Shown: positions 26,301 to 38,300 of the stretch, piece after piece
Position numbering within the stretch: the stretch's first letter is position 1
Layout of the letters: every line of letters begins with the position of its first letter
Assembly (NCBI GenBank): GCA_035771165.1
Contig: JAWNZC010000329.1
Span: 140,001 to 204,000, forward strand
DNA length: 64,000 nt
Direction of reading: 5' to 3'
From: Paragorgia papillata
Lineage: Eukaryota > Cnidaria > Anthozoa > Scleralcyonacea > Coralliidae
Notes under the pieces: generated by a model
Told to the model about the DNA's origin: nothing
Database searches by the model: none
Seen by the model: the letters and a program-made list of their open reading frames with translations, nothing else
Position numbers and translations under genes: made by a program

Positions 26301-29300
26301 TAACAAGGGGCATTGCCATCTTATCTTCCCCTTATCTTCCTCTATCCTCCTTATCTTCCCCTTATCTTCCTCTATCATCCTTATCTTCCCCGTACCTTCC
26401 TCTATCCCCCTTATCTTCCTCTATCCCCCTTATCTTCCTCTATCCCCTTATCTTCCCCTTATCTTCCTCTATCCCCCTTATCTTCCTCTCATCTTACTTA
26501 TCTTCCTTACTGAACCCTATGATTGAATAACTGAAGGCTAAGATTGAATCATTGAATTCTAAGGTTCAATCCTTAAATAACAAGACTAAATTAACCTTAG
26601 GATTTAAGGATTAAATCTTAGAATTCAATGATTCAATCTTATAATTCAGTGATTCAATCTTAGGATTCAATTATTCAATCCTAGGATTCAATGATTCAAT
26701 CTTAGGATTCAATAAGAAAGATAAGGAGGATAAGGGGAAGATAAGAGGAAGACGAGGAAGATAAGGAAGATAAGGGGAAGATAAGAGGAAGACAAGGAAG
26801 ATAAGGAGGATAAGGGGAAGATAAGAGGAAGACGAGGAAGATAAGGAGGATAAAGGGAAGATAAGAGGAAGACGAGGAAGATAAGGAGGATAAGGGGAAG
26901 ATAAGAGGAAGACAAGGAAGATAAGGAGGACAAGGGGAAGATAAGAGGAAGACGAGGAAGATAAGGGGAAGATAAGGAAGACAAAGGGAAGATGAAAAGA
27001 AGTTAAAGAAAATATAAGGAAGATAAGAGGAAGATAAAGAAGATAAGGGAAAGATAAAAGGAAGATGAATATTAGGAGAAGATAAGGGGAAAATGAGAGG
27101 AAGATAAGGGGAAGATATGAGGAAGATAAGGGGAAGAGAAGGAATATAAGAGGAAGATAATATGGCAATGCCCCTTATTATCCCCTACATCTCCTGAATA
27201 CCTCCAAACATTTAATTAAATACACTACACTATGCAAATATATCCTCCACGTACGTGTGCACTCAGCCATCCCATAGCCAAATAATATTTCGTTAGTATC
27301 TTACGTTCTTCTTACAGGGTCTCGAAGTGAATCCTCGTACGAAATCTTAAGTTCTTGTCACGACTTTTCGATTTCTTCACTTATTTTATAAACTAGGGTT
27401 AACTTAGCAATAATTCTGTGATGACTTAGTTCGATCTGTTTAAATATTTAGGTTCTAAGTGTCTTAATATACTCATATTGTTTCGTTGAACGCTGCTAAG
27501 CGTTTTAAGGCTAAAAATCGTGACGTCATGAGTGGAGCAAAAAGCTCCACCCGTGCCAGAACCCTTCTTCCCCATACTACTAACGCTACTCTGGATTAAA
27601 AGTTTTTTGAACGCAACTTAAAAAGTTACTGTTCATGGCCCAACGTTGCAACACTTCGATTGTCTTCATCAAGGGTAATCGTTGTAAGGAAAGGTCCCAT
27701 ATTTATCATCGCAAATATAACCAATGATGACGTTATCATCAACAAGATGCAAATCGGCTTCTGGCCCGCGGTCATCCTGGTTTAATGGAGCGCGGGCGCT
27801 ATTAAAATGCCATGCCTCCAAACGTCTTTGATGATACCGTGGATTGCTGGTGATAATTTTTGAATCATGCCGATCATGCGATCTTATGAATAGTTCAGCA
27901 CGCGTGCTGAACTATTCTGGAGCAAAGCAGAATTTTCTTTTTTTGAAAAGAAAACAGCCTTTTGGTGCTCTTTCAACCGCGTACCAAACTGACGTTTAGT
28001 CTGGTCGATGTACTCCTAATTACAGTCATTGAAGGCAATGGAATAAATAGTATTTTTTCTCTGTTCTTTCGCAATACGATCCTCAGTTTTTGCAAAAATA
28101 TGACCCAACGTTAAGAAAGGCTTTTGCGCCAATTTTACGTTGGATCTACCAGAACAACCGCAAAACCCATCACCATATTTTCATTTTCAGTGGTAGTGCG
28201 TGGTGGAGTGGTTGTATAACTGGTTTTAAACTATTTTTTAAAAAAGATCATCAGGATAGTTATTTGCCTTCAAAACGTCACACACATACTGTGCTCATTT
28301 CCCTCAAATCAGAACTAGATGGTATACCCTGGGCTCTCAAAAATAAAGTTCTACAAACGGACTTCTTATCTATGGCATATGCGATGATGAAAGTTAAATG
28401 AAAGGTACAGTACTTTTCAGTGTGCATAAACCCCAGTTTCCCGTGGTCTGTTCTCTTGACAATCAAATCCAAAAAAAGTAAACTACTATTCGTTTCGCCT
28501 TCTACCGTGAATTAGATTGAAAGTTCGATAGAATTTAAGTAGTTTAAAATATTAATTTCCACTTTATTCTTGAATACCGCAGACATTCACATCGACATAT
28601 CATTTCCATAATAATGGATTCACTGGTAATGTAGCTAATGTCCTTTGTTCAATATTTTCGATTGCTAAATTAACAATGAGAGCAGATACTGGCTGTGCCA
28701 AAAACTTGTGAGATAGTACGTGACGTCATATGCAAAACTAGTTGTTTTACGCAGTTATTGCTAATTTAGGCCTTCATAAGAGTAAACAAGTCGAAAGCAA
28801 TAAATCAGCAATAAAAAATAAACGTGGTGTTTCCACAACTTCTTGCTTGTATTACAATTTGTCACCATGCAAAACATTCAAAGAGTTAAACATACAAAAT
28901 TGAGTTAATTTTCCTTACATTTCTCTGCTAATTTCGAGGGGTTGAAGTTGTCCAGGGGCATTGCCCAAACCATCAAGGGTACGTGGCTAAAAAAAGCTTG
29001 AGAAACCCTGGTGTAGACATTTGGGTACATTGGCAAAAACAATAAAGCACTCTGTGTATTAATTAAAAATTGTGTAAACCTAGATATCATTGAAAAGCTT
29101 ATATACTGTTACAACACTATGGTAAAATATTTTGGTCTATTAAAAAGGAAAAAAATTATTTCACACTTGTCAGATAATTCATTATAATTTACACATCATC
29201 CGGGACATACGCCTTAACGTAAATACATGTAAGAAAAAAGATGGAGGAACTTTTAGTATGGAATTTGTAGTAGAGATTAAATTTCGATTCGTACTTTTAC

Positions 29301-32300
29301 ATGGTGTCAGGTGTGGAGTTGACGATGTCCTGACAACCATAGTACAACAATCTATTCAATACACTGGTGTAAGTGAAAGAGTGAATTTACAACTACATTA
29401 AAACGCTTTGAACAAGCGAATACGCCGAATAGGACATGGCGACGAGTGCCTCGGCCTCGTTCATCGACAAGGGACCGTCAATGGATTGGAGCGCTGATGA
29501 CAACATATATAGCCGCTTTAAAATGTGGAAACAAAGATGCGAATTATTATTTACTGGCCCCATAGTGAAGATGGGAAAAAAAAGAAAAAGTGTAAACACC
29601 TACTGTACTGGTCTGGAGAACGTGGAATAGAGCTCTTTAACACCTGGGACCTGGGAACAGAGGAACAGAAAAAGATGGAAAACGACTGGGAAAATTTCGA
29701 AAGCTACGTAAAGCCTCACTCAAACGAGTTGATCGCAGTTTGGGAGCTGCACAATCTTCGTCAAGGTACGTTATCTTTAGAAGAATTTATTGCTAAGCTC
29801 AGAATTCTCGTTAAGGAAGCTAATTATCCAGTAGATCATTATGATCGATTTTTGAGAGACTTCCTTGTCCTTGGAATGAATTCTGACCGTGTCAGAAAAG
29901 AAGGAAACACACTCACTTTTAACAAAGCTCGACAAATGGCAAAAACCGAGGAGTCAGCAGACAAACAACTCCAGTGATGAACACTGAAGTGCACCCCATC
30001 AATTCAAACAAAATATTTCAGAACCAAAGAAACCAGCCTAGAAACAACCCAGGGGCCAACCCAAGCAAAGTTCAACACTGCAGAAATTGTGGCTGGGGTC
30101 CCCACTCTCGAGAACAGTGTCCGGCAAAAAATGGCACTACTGCCAAAAGGTAGGACACCTAGCTAAGGTGTGTTTGTCAAGGCTGAGAAATAAAAATGTG
30201 CATGAAATTGTACCAGGTGATCACCATGTGTTTCTAAGCCCAATAGAAGCAACACCCCTGGCTACAAATGTACATACTATCTCATGCAAGGAAAAAGCTA
30301 TGCTAGAAGTTTCTTTGGCATTGAGTCCAGAAGAAAAACTACTATATACCCTTTGTAAAATAGATTCAGATGCAGACACAAACATTATACCCAAGTCCTT
30401 ATTCCAGCAGCTACTGTAAGCCGTGGAAAACATGAGCTAAAACAACCTACAATGAAGTTAACACCATATGGTGGGACCGATATACCAAACCTGGGTTCTT
30501 GCCATGTCTATGTGAAGGTTCCCAACAACCCCAGTTCCAAGGTAATCCAAGCACAGGTTGTTGATGTCCATGGGCCTGCAATAATTGGTAATACCTCAGC
30601 ACAGGCTCTTCATCTCTTAAAGCTAAATTGGGTCATCGAAGCCAAAAGCAACACTGGCAGTAGTCACCCACTCAGTCAAGCAAGACCTAAACATATCAAC
30701 CAGTCCACAGAAAGTCAAGCTCGTTGACGTACAAGGCAAGCAGAACCCTTTCCCCCTGACAAAAGATTACCTTTTGAAAGAATATCGAGATGTTTTCACT
30801 GCAATTGCTGCTTTCCAGGAGCTCCATAACAAACAGTTGAAGATGCCATTCCTATCCAACATGCCCCAAGACAAGTCCCGGTCCAATTACAGCCAGCTTA
30901 CATAGAAGAGTTAAATAAGTTGGTGGAATCTGGAATCCTAAGTGAAGTGCAAAATGTGTACAAGGAAACCTGTGACCTCAACAAAGCCATCAAGCGCAAC
31001 CCTTATTATGTGAGAACTATAGACGATGTGATACCAAAGGTTAGTGGTGCAACCCACTTCAGTATTTCAGATGCACGTAGCGGTTTCTGGCAAGTCGAGC
31101 TTGACGATGAGAGCAGTCGACTATGCACCTACGGCACCCCATGAGGCAAATACAGATGGAGAAGACTCTCCTTTGGCCTCACCTGTAGTGGAGACATATT
31201 CCAAGAGAAGATGGACACCACCTTTGGAAAACTGAATGGCCTGAGTGGAATCGCTGATGATACTTTCATCTATGGCAAAAGTGACGCTGCACACGATCAA
31301 CACATACTTGACATCTTGGACATAGCAAGAGAGAACAATGGAAGGTTCAACCCAGATAAGTTCCAGTTCAAAGTTGAAGAAACATCATTTTTGGGTTTAC
31401 ATGGACCCCTGCTGGAATCAGACCAGATGATCATAAGATCAAAGAATCAGAGATACGCCACAGCCAAAGAACATGGCAGAACCGCAGTCCTTCTTGGGCA
31501 TGGTAAACTACCTCAATAGATTCTCTCCAATTCTGACGCACACATCATTGCCTCTACAACAGTTAATGAAGAAAGATGTACCATTCACCTGGCAACCTGA
31601 GCAGCAGCAAGCGTTTCAGTCTGTCAAGCAAGTGATTACCGAAGCTCCACTTCTTGCCTATTAAGATGCTGAAAAGAAAAACTTGATCCAATCAGATGCC
31701 AGCTGAAAGGAATTGGATGTGTATTGATACAAGAAGGCAGACCAGTATGTTATGCAAACCGCTCACTCACTGAAACAGAGTCGCGATACAGTAACATAGA
31801 GAGAGCTGCTCGCTGCCAGTTGGTCCTTGGAGAAATTCAACCATTACGTCTTTGGCAAGAAGATGGTTATCGAAACAGACCATAAACCCCTTGAAAGTAT
31901 ATGGAAGAATAGTACAACAAGTGCATCACCACGCCTACAGAGGCTTCTCCTGAAAATGTCAATGTACGACGTAGAGCTGCGATATATCCAAGGGAAGACC
32001 AATGTTATAGCTGATGTCCTCTCCAGAGTTAGCTGTATGGAACCTCCTGCAGATGACAATGAAGTGCCATCGATTGAAGTCAACGCAATTACAAGCACTC
32101 TGCCAGCAACCCCGGCCAGATTAGATGAAATACGTGAGTACACAAAACAAGATGTTATACTCAGTGATATGAAAGAAATCATACACCATGGTTGGCCAGA
32201 GTATCCAAATGAGTGCCCTCCAGACCTGAAAGAATTCTGGAATTTCAGAGAAGACCTAAGCGTTGAAAACGGACTGGTTTTAAAAGGACACCGAATCATC

Positions 32301-35300
32301 ATTCGAAGTGAATTACGTACACAGATGCTCCAGATTGTACATTATGGCCATATGGGTAGCGAGAAGTGTCTGCTGAAAGCAAAGGACTGTTTGTTCTGGC
32401 CAGGGATCTCAAAAGACATCAAGGACATGACTGCCAGCTGCGCCGCCTGCATGCAGCACTCCAAGCAACAGCTGAAAGAACCACTACGACCACACACGGT
32501 ACCCACCTTTCCATGGCAGAAACTTGGCACAGACCTGTTTCACTACCAAGGCGCACAGTATCTACTAGTGGCCAACTACTACAGCAAGTAACCAGTCCTG
32601 AGAAAACTGAACTCAATTACATACATCAGCTGCCGCAATAAATCACCTGAAGTCAATCTTCGCAGAGCATGGAATACCAGAAACCTCAGTGGTCTCTGAA
32701 AATGGCCCGCAGTACAACAGTCGAGAGTTTGCAGCCTTCTGCAACTAGTGGAGTATTGAACATGTTACCAGCTCACCGCTATACCCCCAAAGCAACAGGT
32801 TTATAGAGAGGACGATTCAGACAGTAAAGAACCTACTACGCAAGTCAGAAGCTTCTGGACAGGACCCGTATCGTGCACTACTATTGTACCACACAACACC
32901 TGTGGACAGCAACTTACCATCACCAGCGTAGCTACTGAACCAGAGGGACTACCGCATGCAACTACCCTGCAGTGGACGACTACAATGTTGTCAAGCCAAG
33001 GAAGATAACCAAAAACAGCTACAGTATTGCCAAGATGTTCAGAAACAGCAGTATGATGGAAAGTCTTCACGTACGCTGCCCAGACTGGTGCCAGACCAAC
33101 AAGTGACCGTCTTTCAACCCCGAAACAAGACATGTGTTGCAGGAAGAGTAAAGGAAGAATCTGATAAGCCTAACTCCTACATCGTCGAGACACCCAATGG
33201 ATCCGAGCTAAGGCGTAACAGAATACACCTTAAACCCACAGGCCAAGAGAAAGTACAACAAACAAATCAATCGCTGAGCAACCAAGACAGCTCTGTCTCC
33301 GAATTTGGTTTCCAAGAAGCAGGAGGACATGCTGTGGAATTGGAAATAGCATGCACAACCAACCCGCAAACTGGAAACATTGACAAACCAAAAAAGAAAC
33401 CGGTTGCTACTTCATGTATGCCTATTGTAAGGTCCTGACATATTATTATGTCCTGAGACGTGCTTTAGACTGCTTAAGAGTGCTTTAGACTGCTTTAGAC
33501 TGCTTTAGACTGCTTTAGACTGCTTTAGACTGCTTTAGACTGCTTTAGACTGCTTTAGACTGCTTTAGACTGCTTTAGACTGCTTTAGACTGCTTTAGAC
33601 TGCTTTAGAGTGGTTTAGACTGCTTTAGACTGCTTTAGACTGCTTTAGACTGCTTTAGAGTGAATTAGACTGCTTTAGACTCCTTTAGACTGCTTTAGAC
33701 TGCTTTAGACTGCTTTAGACTGCTTTAGACTGCTTTAGAGTGAATTAGACTGCTTTAGAGTGAATTAGACTGCTTTAGACTGTTTTAGACTGCTTTAGAC
33801 TGCTTTAGAGTGGATTAGAGTGCTTTAGAGTGCTTTAGACTGCTTTAGACTGCTTTAGACTGCTTTAGACTGAATTAGACTGCTTTAGAGTGAATTAGAC
33901 TGCTTTAGACTGCTTTAGACTGCTTTAGACTGCTTTAGATTGCTTTAGGCTGCTTTAGACTGCTTTAGAGTGCTTTAGACTGCTTTAGTGTGCTTTAGAC
34001 TGCTTTAGACTGCTTTAGACTGCTTTAGACTGCTTTAGACTGCTTTAGACTGCTTTAGACTGCTTTAGAGTGAATTAGACTGCTTTAGAGTGAATTAGAC
34101 TGCTTTAGACTGCTTTAGACTGCTTTAGACTGCTTTAGAGTGCTTTAGACTGCTTTAGACTGCTTTAGACTGCTTTAGACTGCTTTAGACTGCTTTAGAC
34201 TGCTTTAGACTGCTTTAGACTGCTTTAGAGTGAATTAGACTGCTTTAGACTGCTTTAGACTGCTTTAGACTGCTTTAGACTGCTTTAGACTGCTTTAGAG
34301 TGAATTAGACTGCTTTAGACTGCTTTAGACTGCTTTAGACTGCTTTAGACTGCTTTAGAGTGAATTAGACTGCTTTAGAGTGAATTAGACTGCTTTAGAC
34401 TGCTTTAGACTGCTTTAGACTGCTTTAGACTGCTTTAGACTGCTTTAGACTGCTTTAGAGTGGTTTAGACTGCTTTAGACTGCTTTAGACTGCTTTAGAC
34501 TGCTTTAGACTGCTTTAGAGTGAATTAGACTGCTTTAGACTGCTTTAGACTGCTTTAGACTGCTTTAGACTGCTTTAGACTGCTTTAGACTGCTTTAGAC
34601 TGCTTTAGAGTGAATTAGACTGCTTTAGAGTGAATTAGACTGCTTTAGACTGCTTTAGACTGCTTTAGACTGCTTTAGACTGCTTTAGACTGCTTTAGAG
34701 TGGATTAGAGTGCTTTAGAGTGCTTTAGAGTGCTTTAGAGTGCTTTAGAGTGCTTTAGAGTGCTTTAGAGTGCTTTAGAGTGCTTTAGAGTGCTTTAGAG
34801 TGCTTTAGAGTGCTTTAGAGTGCTTTAGAGTGCTTTAGAGTGCTTTAGAGTGCTTTAGAGTGCTTTAGAGTGCTTTAGAGTGCTTTAGAGTGCTTTAGAG
34901 TGCTTTAGACTGCTTTAGACTGCTTTAGACTGCTTTGGACTGCTTTAGACTGCTTTAGGCTGCTTTAGACTGCTTTAGAGTGAATTGAGTGCTTTAGACT
35001 GAAGAAAACATGACTATTCGTTTCTGTTTTGAAAAAAGGCTATGAAAATTACAAAGGGATCAGCCCAGAATATGTAAAAAATTGTAGCCAGTCTCAGTCG
35101 AATTACACAATGACATTAGTTTCCCGCTCATTTATGTCGCGAGGTCGCAAATTCGCAAAAATATTGATGAATCAAACAAGACATTTTGTTGGGTTTTTTA
35201 AAGTTCTTCGGAGAAATGGTACTCATCACGTTTGTGATGACAAAATGTTTATGGTCATACAATTGACAACATACATCTTAAAAATCTGTCAGTATAGTTT

Positions 35301-38300
35301 TCACTACAAGAGCACCGTTGAGAGCCTTGAGAACGCTTAAGCAGCTAATCGTTAGATTTGTTTATTAGTTGTATTTTAACACTTTCAACAATTGTCGACG
35401 TTTGTTAAGTTGAACGTTTGTGGGCGTGACTGCGATTCGAACTTTTTACTATTTCACACTTAAAGTGGTTCTCTGATGAAAATATTGTTGGCAATGTTTT
35501 TGCATAATCCTAAAGATGTTATGGTAGGTAGACTAGGTAGTAATCTTGCAAAGTTTCATTTAAAAATTCGTTGAAGAAAAGGTGGTATTGAGGAGCTTAT
35601 GACGTCATAGACTCAATAACAACAATGACCCTTTTGTTGACAACAACAATGATCTTTTGTTTTTGTTGAGTCTATGACGTCAAATGTTCTTCTCAACGCA
35701 TTCTTCTCAAGCTCGACCAATTTAATGTCGGCGCTTAAAAATACTGAAACTTCGCACGTAAAATACCCCTTTGTTTTTGACTCTGAAAATCTGTTTTGAG
35801 ATATTTTATTTTAAGTATATATATATATGACTGAAAACAGTTTTAGGGAACAGCCGACTACAGAAAAAAGCCGTTTTACAAACATACGATTACCAACAGT
35901 CAGGAAGTGTCTTGCTTGCATGCAACTGCCATTACGGTTAAAATGTTTGTTATATATGCAGTCTTGTCTAAAACTGACATGCAAAAATGCATTATAGATA
36001 TTGTAGATATTCTTAATAGTGTTTACGCTTGTTACAATTTATGTCAATTTTCTAATTTTTTGATATTACATGTATATATTTGATCAACATAATTACGTAT
36101 AGACAGAGATAATTAATAGAACAGAAAGAGTAGACTATAGAAATTACGAAATACATCATTGGTTAATCGCGTAAATGAAATCTACTATAAATAAATAATA
36201 ATTCTGATAAGTATATAGCGAAAACGTTCACTCTATATAAGTATATACAGTGAACGTTTTTATTCATCCCTGGAGAAGCCCTCGGACACGAATGAATGAA
36301 AACCGACCTTTACCCGTGGCCTAAAATCATAACAAAATTTTTAAAGAAAAGATAAGGTTTTATTATCATGTGTTCCGGAAGTAAAGTACAAATGAACAAA
36401 TAATAAGATTTTGAAGCTAATTGGCATGACGATGTTTATATATATGTTCAAGTAACAAACTTCATCCGAGCGTGACTGAAGTTGATCAGTTATATTTGTT
36501 AGAACACGTCAACTAAATTACAACGACGTAGTCCCGCATTTACGGCACGAAAGCTCAACGAATTCTTATCGTTAATAAACATGGTGTATAACCGCAAACA
36601 TTTTGTTTTATTACTTGAACAAATAAGTTATCCTGACATGTCGTCAGCCATTCTTTTCTCTCAGCTTAAAGGACATCTTTTTGTTAAAAAGTATCCACAA
36701 ATTTAATAACATGTTACACGCAACAATCTTCTTGTTGCTCTAAAGCAGTCTAAATCAGTCCAAAGCACTCTAATCCACTCTAAAGCAGTCTAAACCAGTC
36801 TAAACCAGTCTAAAGTAGTCCAAAGCACTCTAATCCACTCTAAAGCAGTCTAAACCAGTCTAAACCAGTCTAAAGTAGTCTAAAGCACTCTAAGGCAGTC
36901 TAAAGCAGTCTAAAGCAGTCTAAAGCAGTCTAAAGCAGTCTAAAGCAGTCAAAAGCAGTCTAAAGCAGTCTAATTCACTCTAAATCAGTCTAATTCACTC
37001 TAAAGCAGTCTAAAGCAGTCTACTTCACTCTAAAGCACTCTAAAGCACTCTAAAGCACTCTAAAGCACTCTAAAGCACTCCAAAGCAGTCCAAAGCAGTC
37101 TAAAGCAGTCTAAAGCAGTCTAAAGCAGTCTAAAGCAGTCTAAAGCAGTCTAATTCACTCTAAAGCAGTCTAATTCACTCTAAAGCAGTCTAAAGCAGTC
37201 TAATTCACTCTAAAGCACTCTAAAGCAGTCTAAAGCAGTCTAAAGCAGTCTAAAGCAGTCTAAAGCAGTCTAAAGCAGTCTAAAGCAGTCTAAAGCAGTC
37301 TAAAGCAGTCTAAAGCAGTCTAAAGCAGTCTAAAGCAGTCTAAAGCAGTCTAAAGCACTCTAAAGCACTCTAAAGCAGTCTAAAGCAGTCTAAAGCAGTC
37401 TAAAGCACTCTAAAGCACTCCAAAGCAGTCTAATTCACTCTAAAGCACTCTAAAGCACTCTAAAGCAGTCTAAAGCAGTCTAAAGCAGTCTAAAGCAGTC
37501 TAAAGCAGTCTAAAGCAGTCTAAAGCAGTCTAAAGCAGTCTAATTCACTCTAAAGCAGTCTAAAGCACGCTAAAGCAGTGTAAAGCACTCTAAAGCAGTC
37601 TAGAGCAGTCTAATTCACTCTAAAGCAGTCTAAAGCAGTCTAATTCACTCTAAAGCAGTCTAAAGCAGTCTAATTCACTCTAAAGAACTCTAAAGCACTC
37701 TAAAGCAGTCTAAAGCAGTCTAAAGCAGTCTAAAGCAGTCTAACTCACTCTAAAGCAGTCTAAAGCAGTCTAATTCACTCTAAAGCAGTCTAAAGCAGTC
37801 TAAAGCAGTCTAATTCACTCTAAAGCAGTCTAAAGCAGTCTAAAGCAGTCTAAAGCAGTCTAAAGCAGTCTAAAGCAGTCTAAAGCAGTCTAATTCACTC
37901 TAAAGCACTCTAAAGCACTCTAAAGCACGCTAAAGCAGTCTAAAGCGCTCTAAAGCAGTCTAAAGCACTCTAAAGCAGTCTAAAGCAGTCTAATTCACTC
38001 TAAAGCAGTCTAAAGCAGTCTAATTCACTCTAAAGCAGTCTAAAGCAGTCTAAAGCAGTCTAAAGCAGTCTAAAGCAGTCTAAAGCAGTCTAAAGCAGTC
38101 TAAAGCAGTCTAAAGCAGTCTAAAGCAGTCTAAAGCAGTCTAAAGCAGTCTAAAGCAGTCTAAAGCAGTCTAAAGCAGTCTAAAGCAGTCTAAAGCACTC
38201 TAAAGCAGTCTAAAGCAGTCTAATTCACTCTAAAGCAGTCTAAAGCAGTCTAAAGCAGTCTAAAGCACTCTAAAGCAGTCTAAAGCAGTCTAAAGCAGTC

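Noticed and set aside
26671..27168. 165-codon Leu/Pro/Ser-rich frame
   Set aside because: Low-complexity translation of the purine-rich tandem array in the foldback. No start context or splice sites.
28905..29090. Serine-protease-like YPNVYTRVS
   Set aside because: Isolated match. The same DNA reads better as the end of a hAT-type element (CAGGGTTTCTCAA). No other protease motif nearby.
31844..32302. 152-codon minus-strand frame
   Set aside because: Shadow of the pol remnant on the plus strand, which has clear RNase H and integrase motifs.
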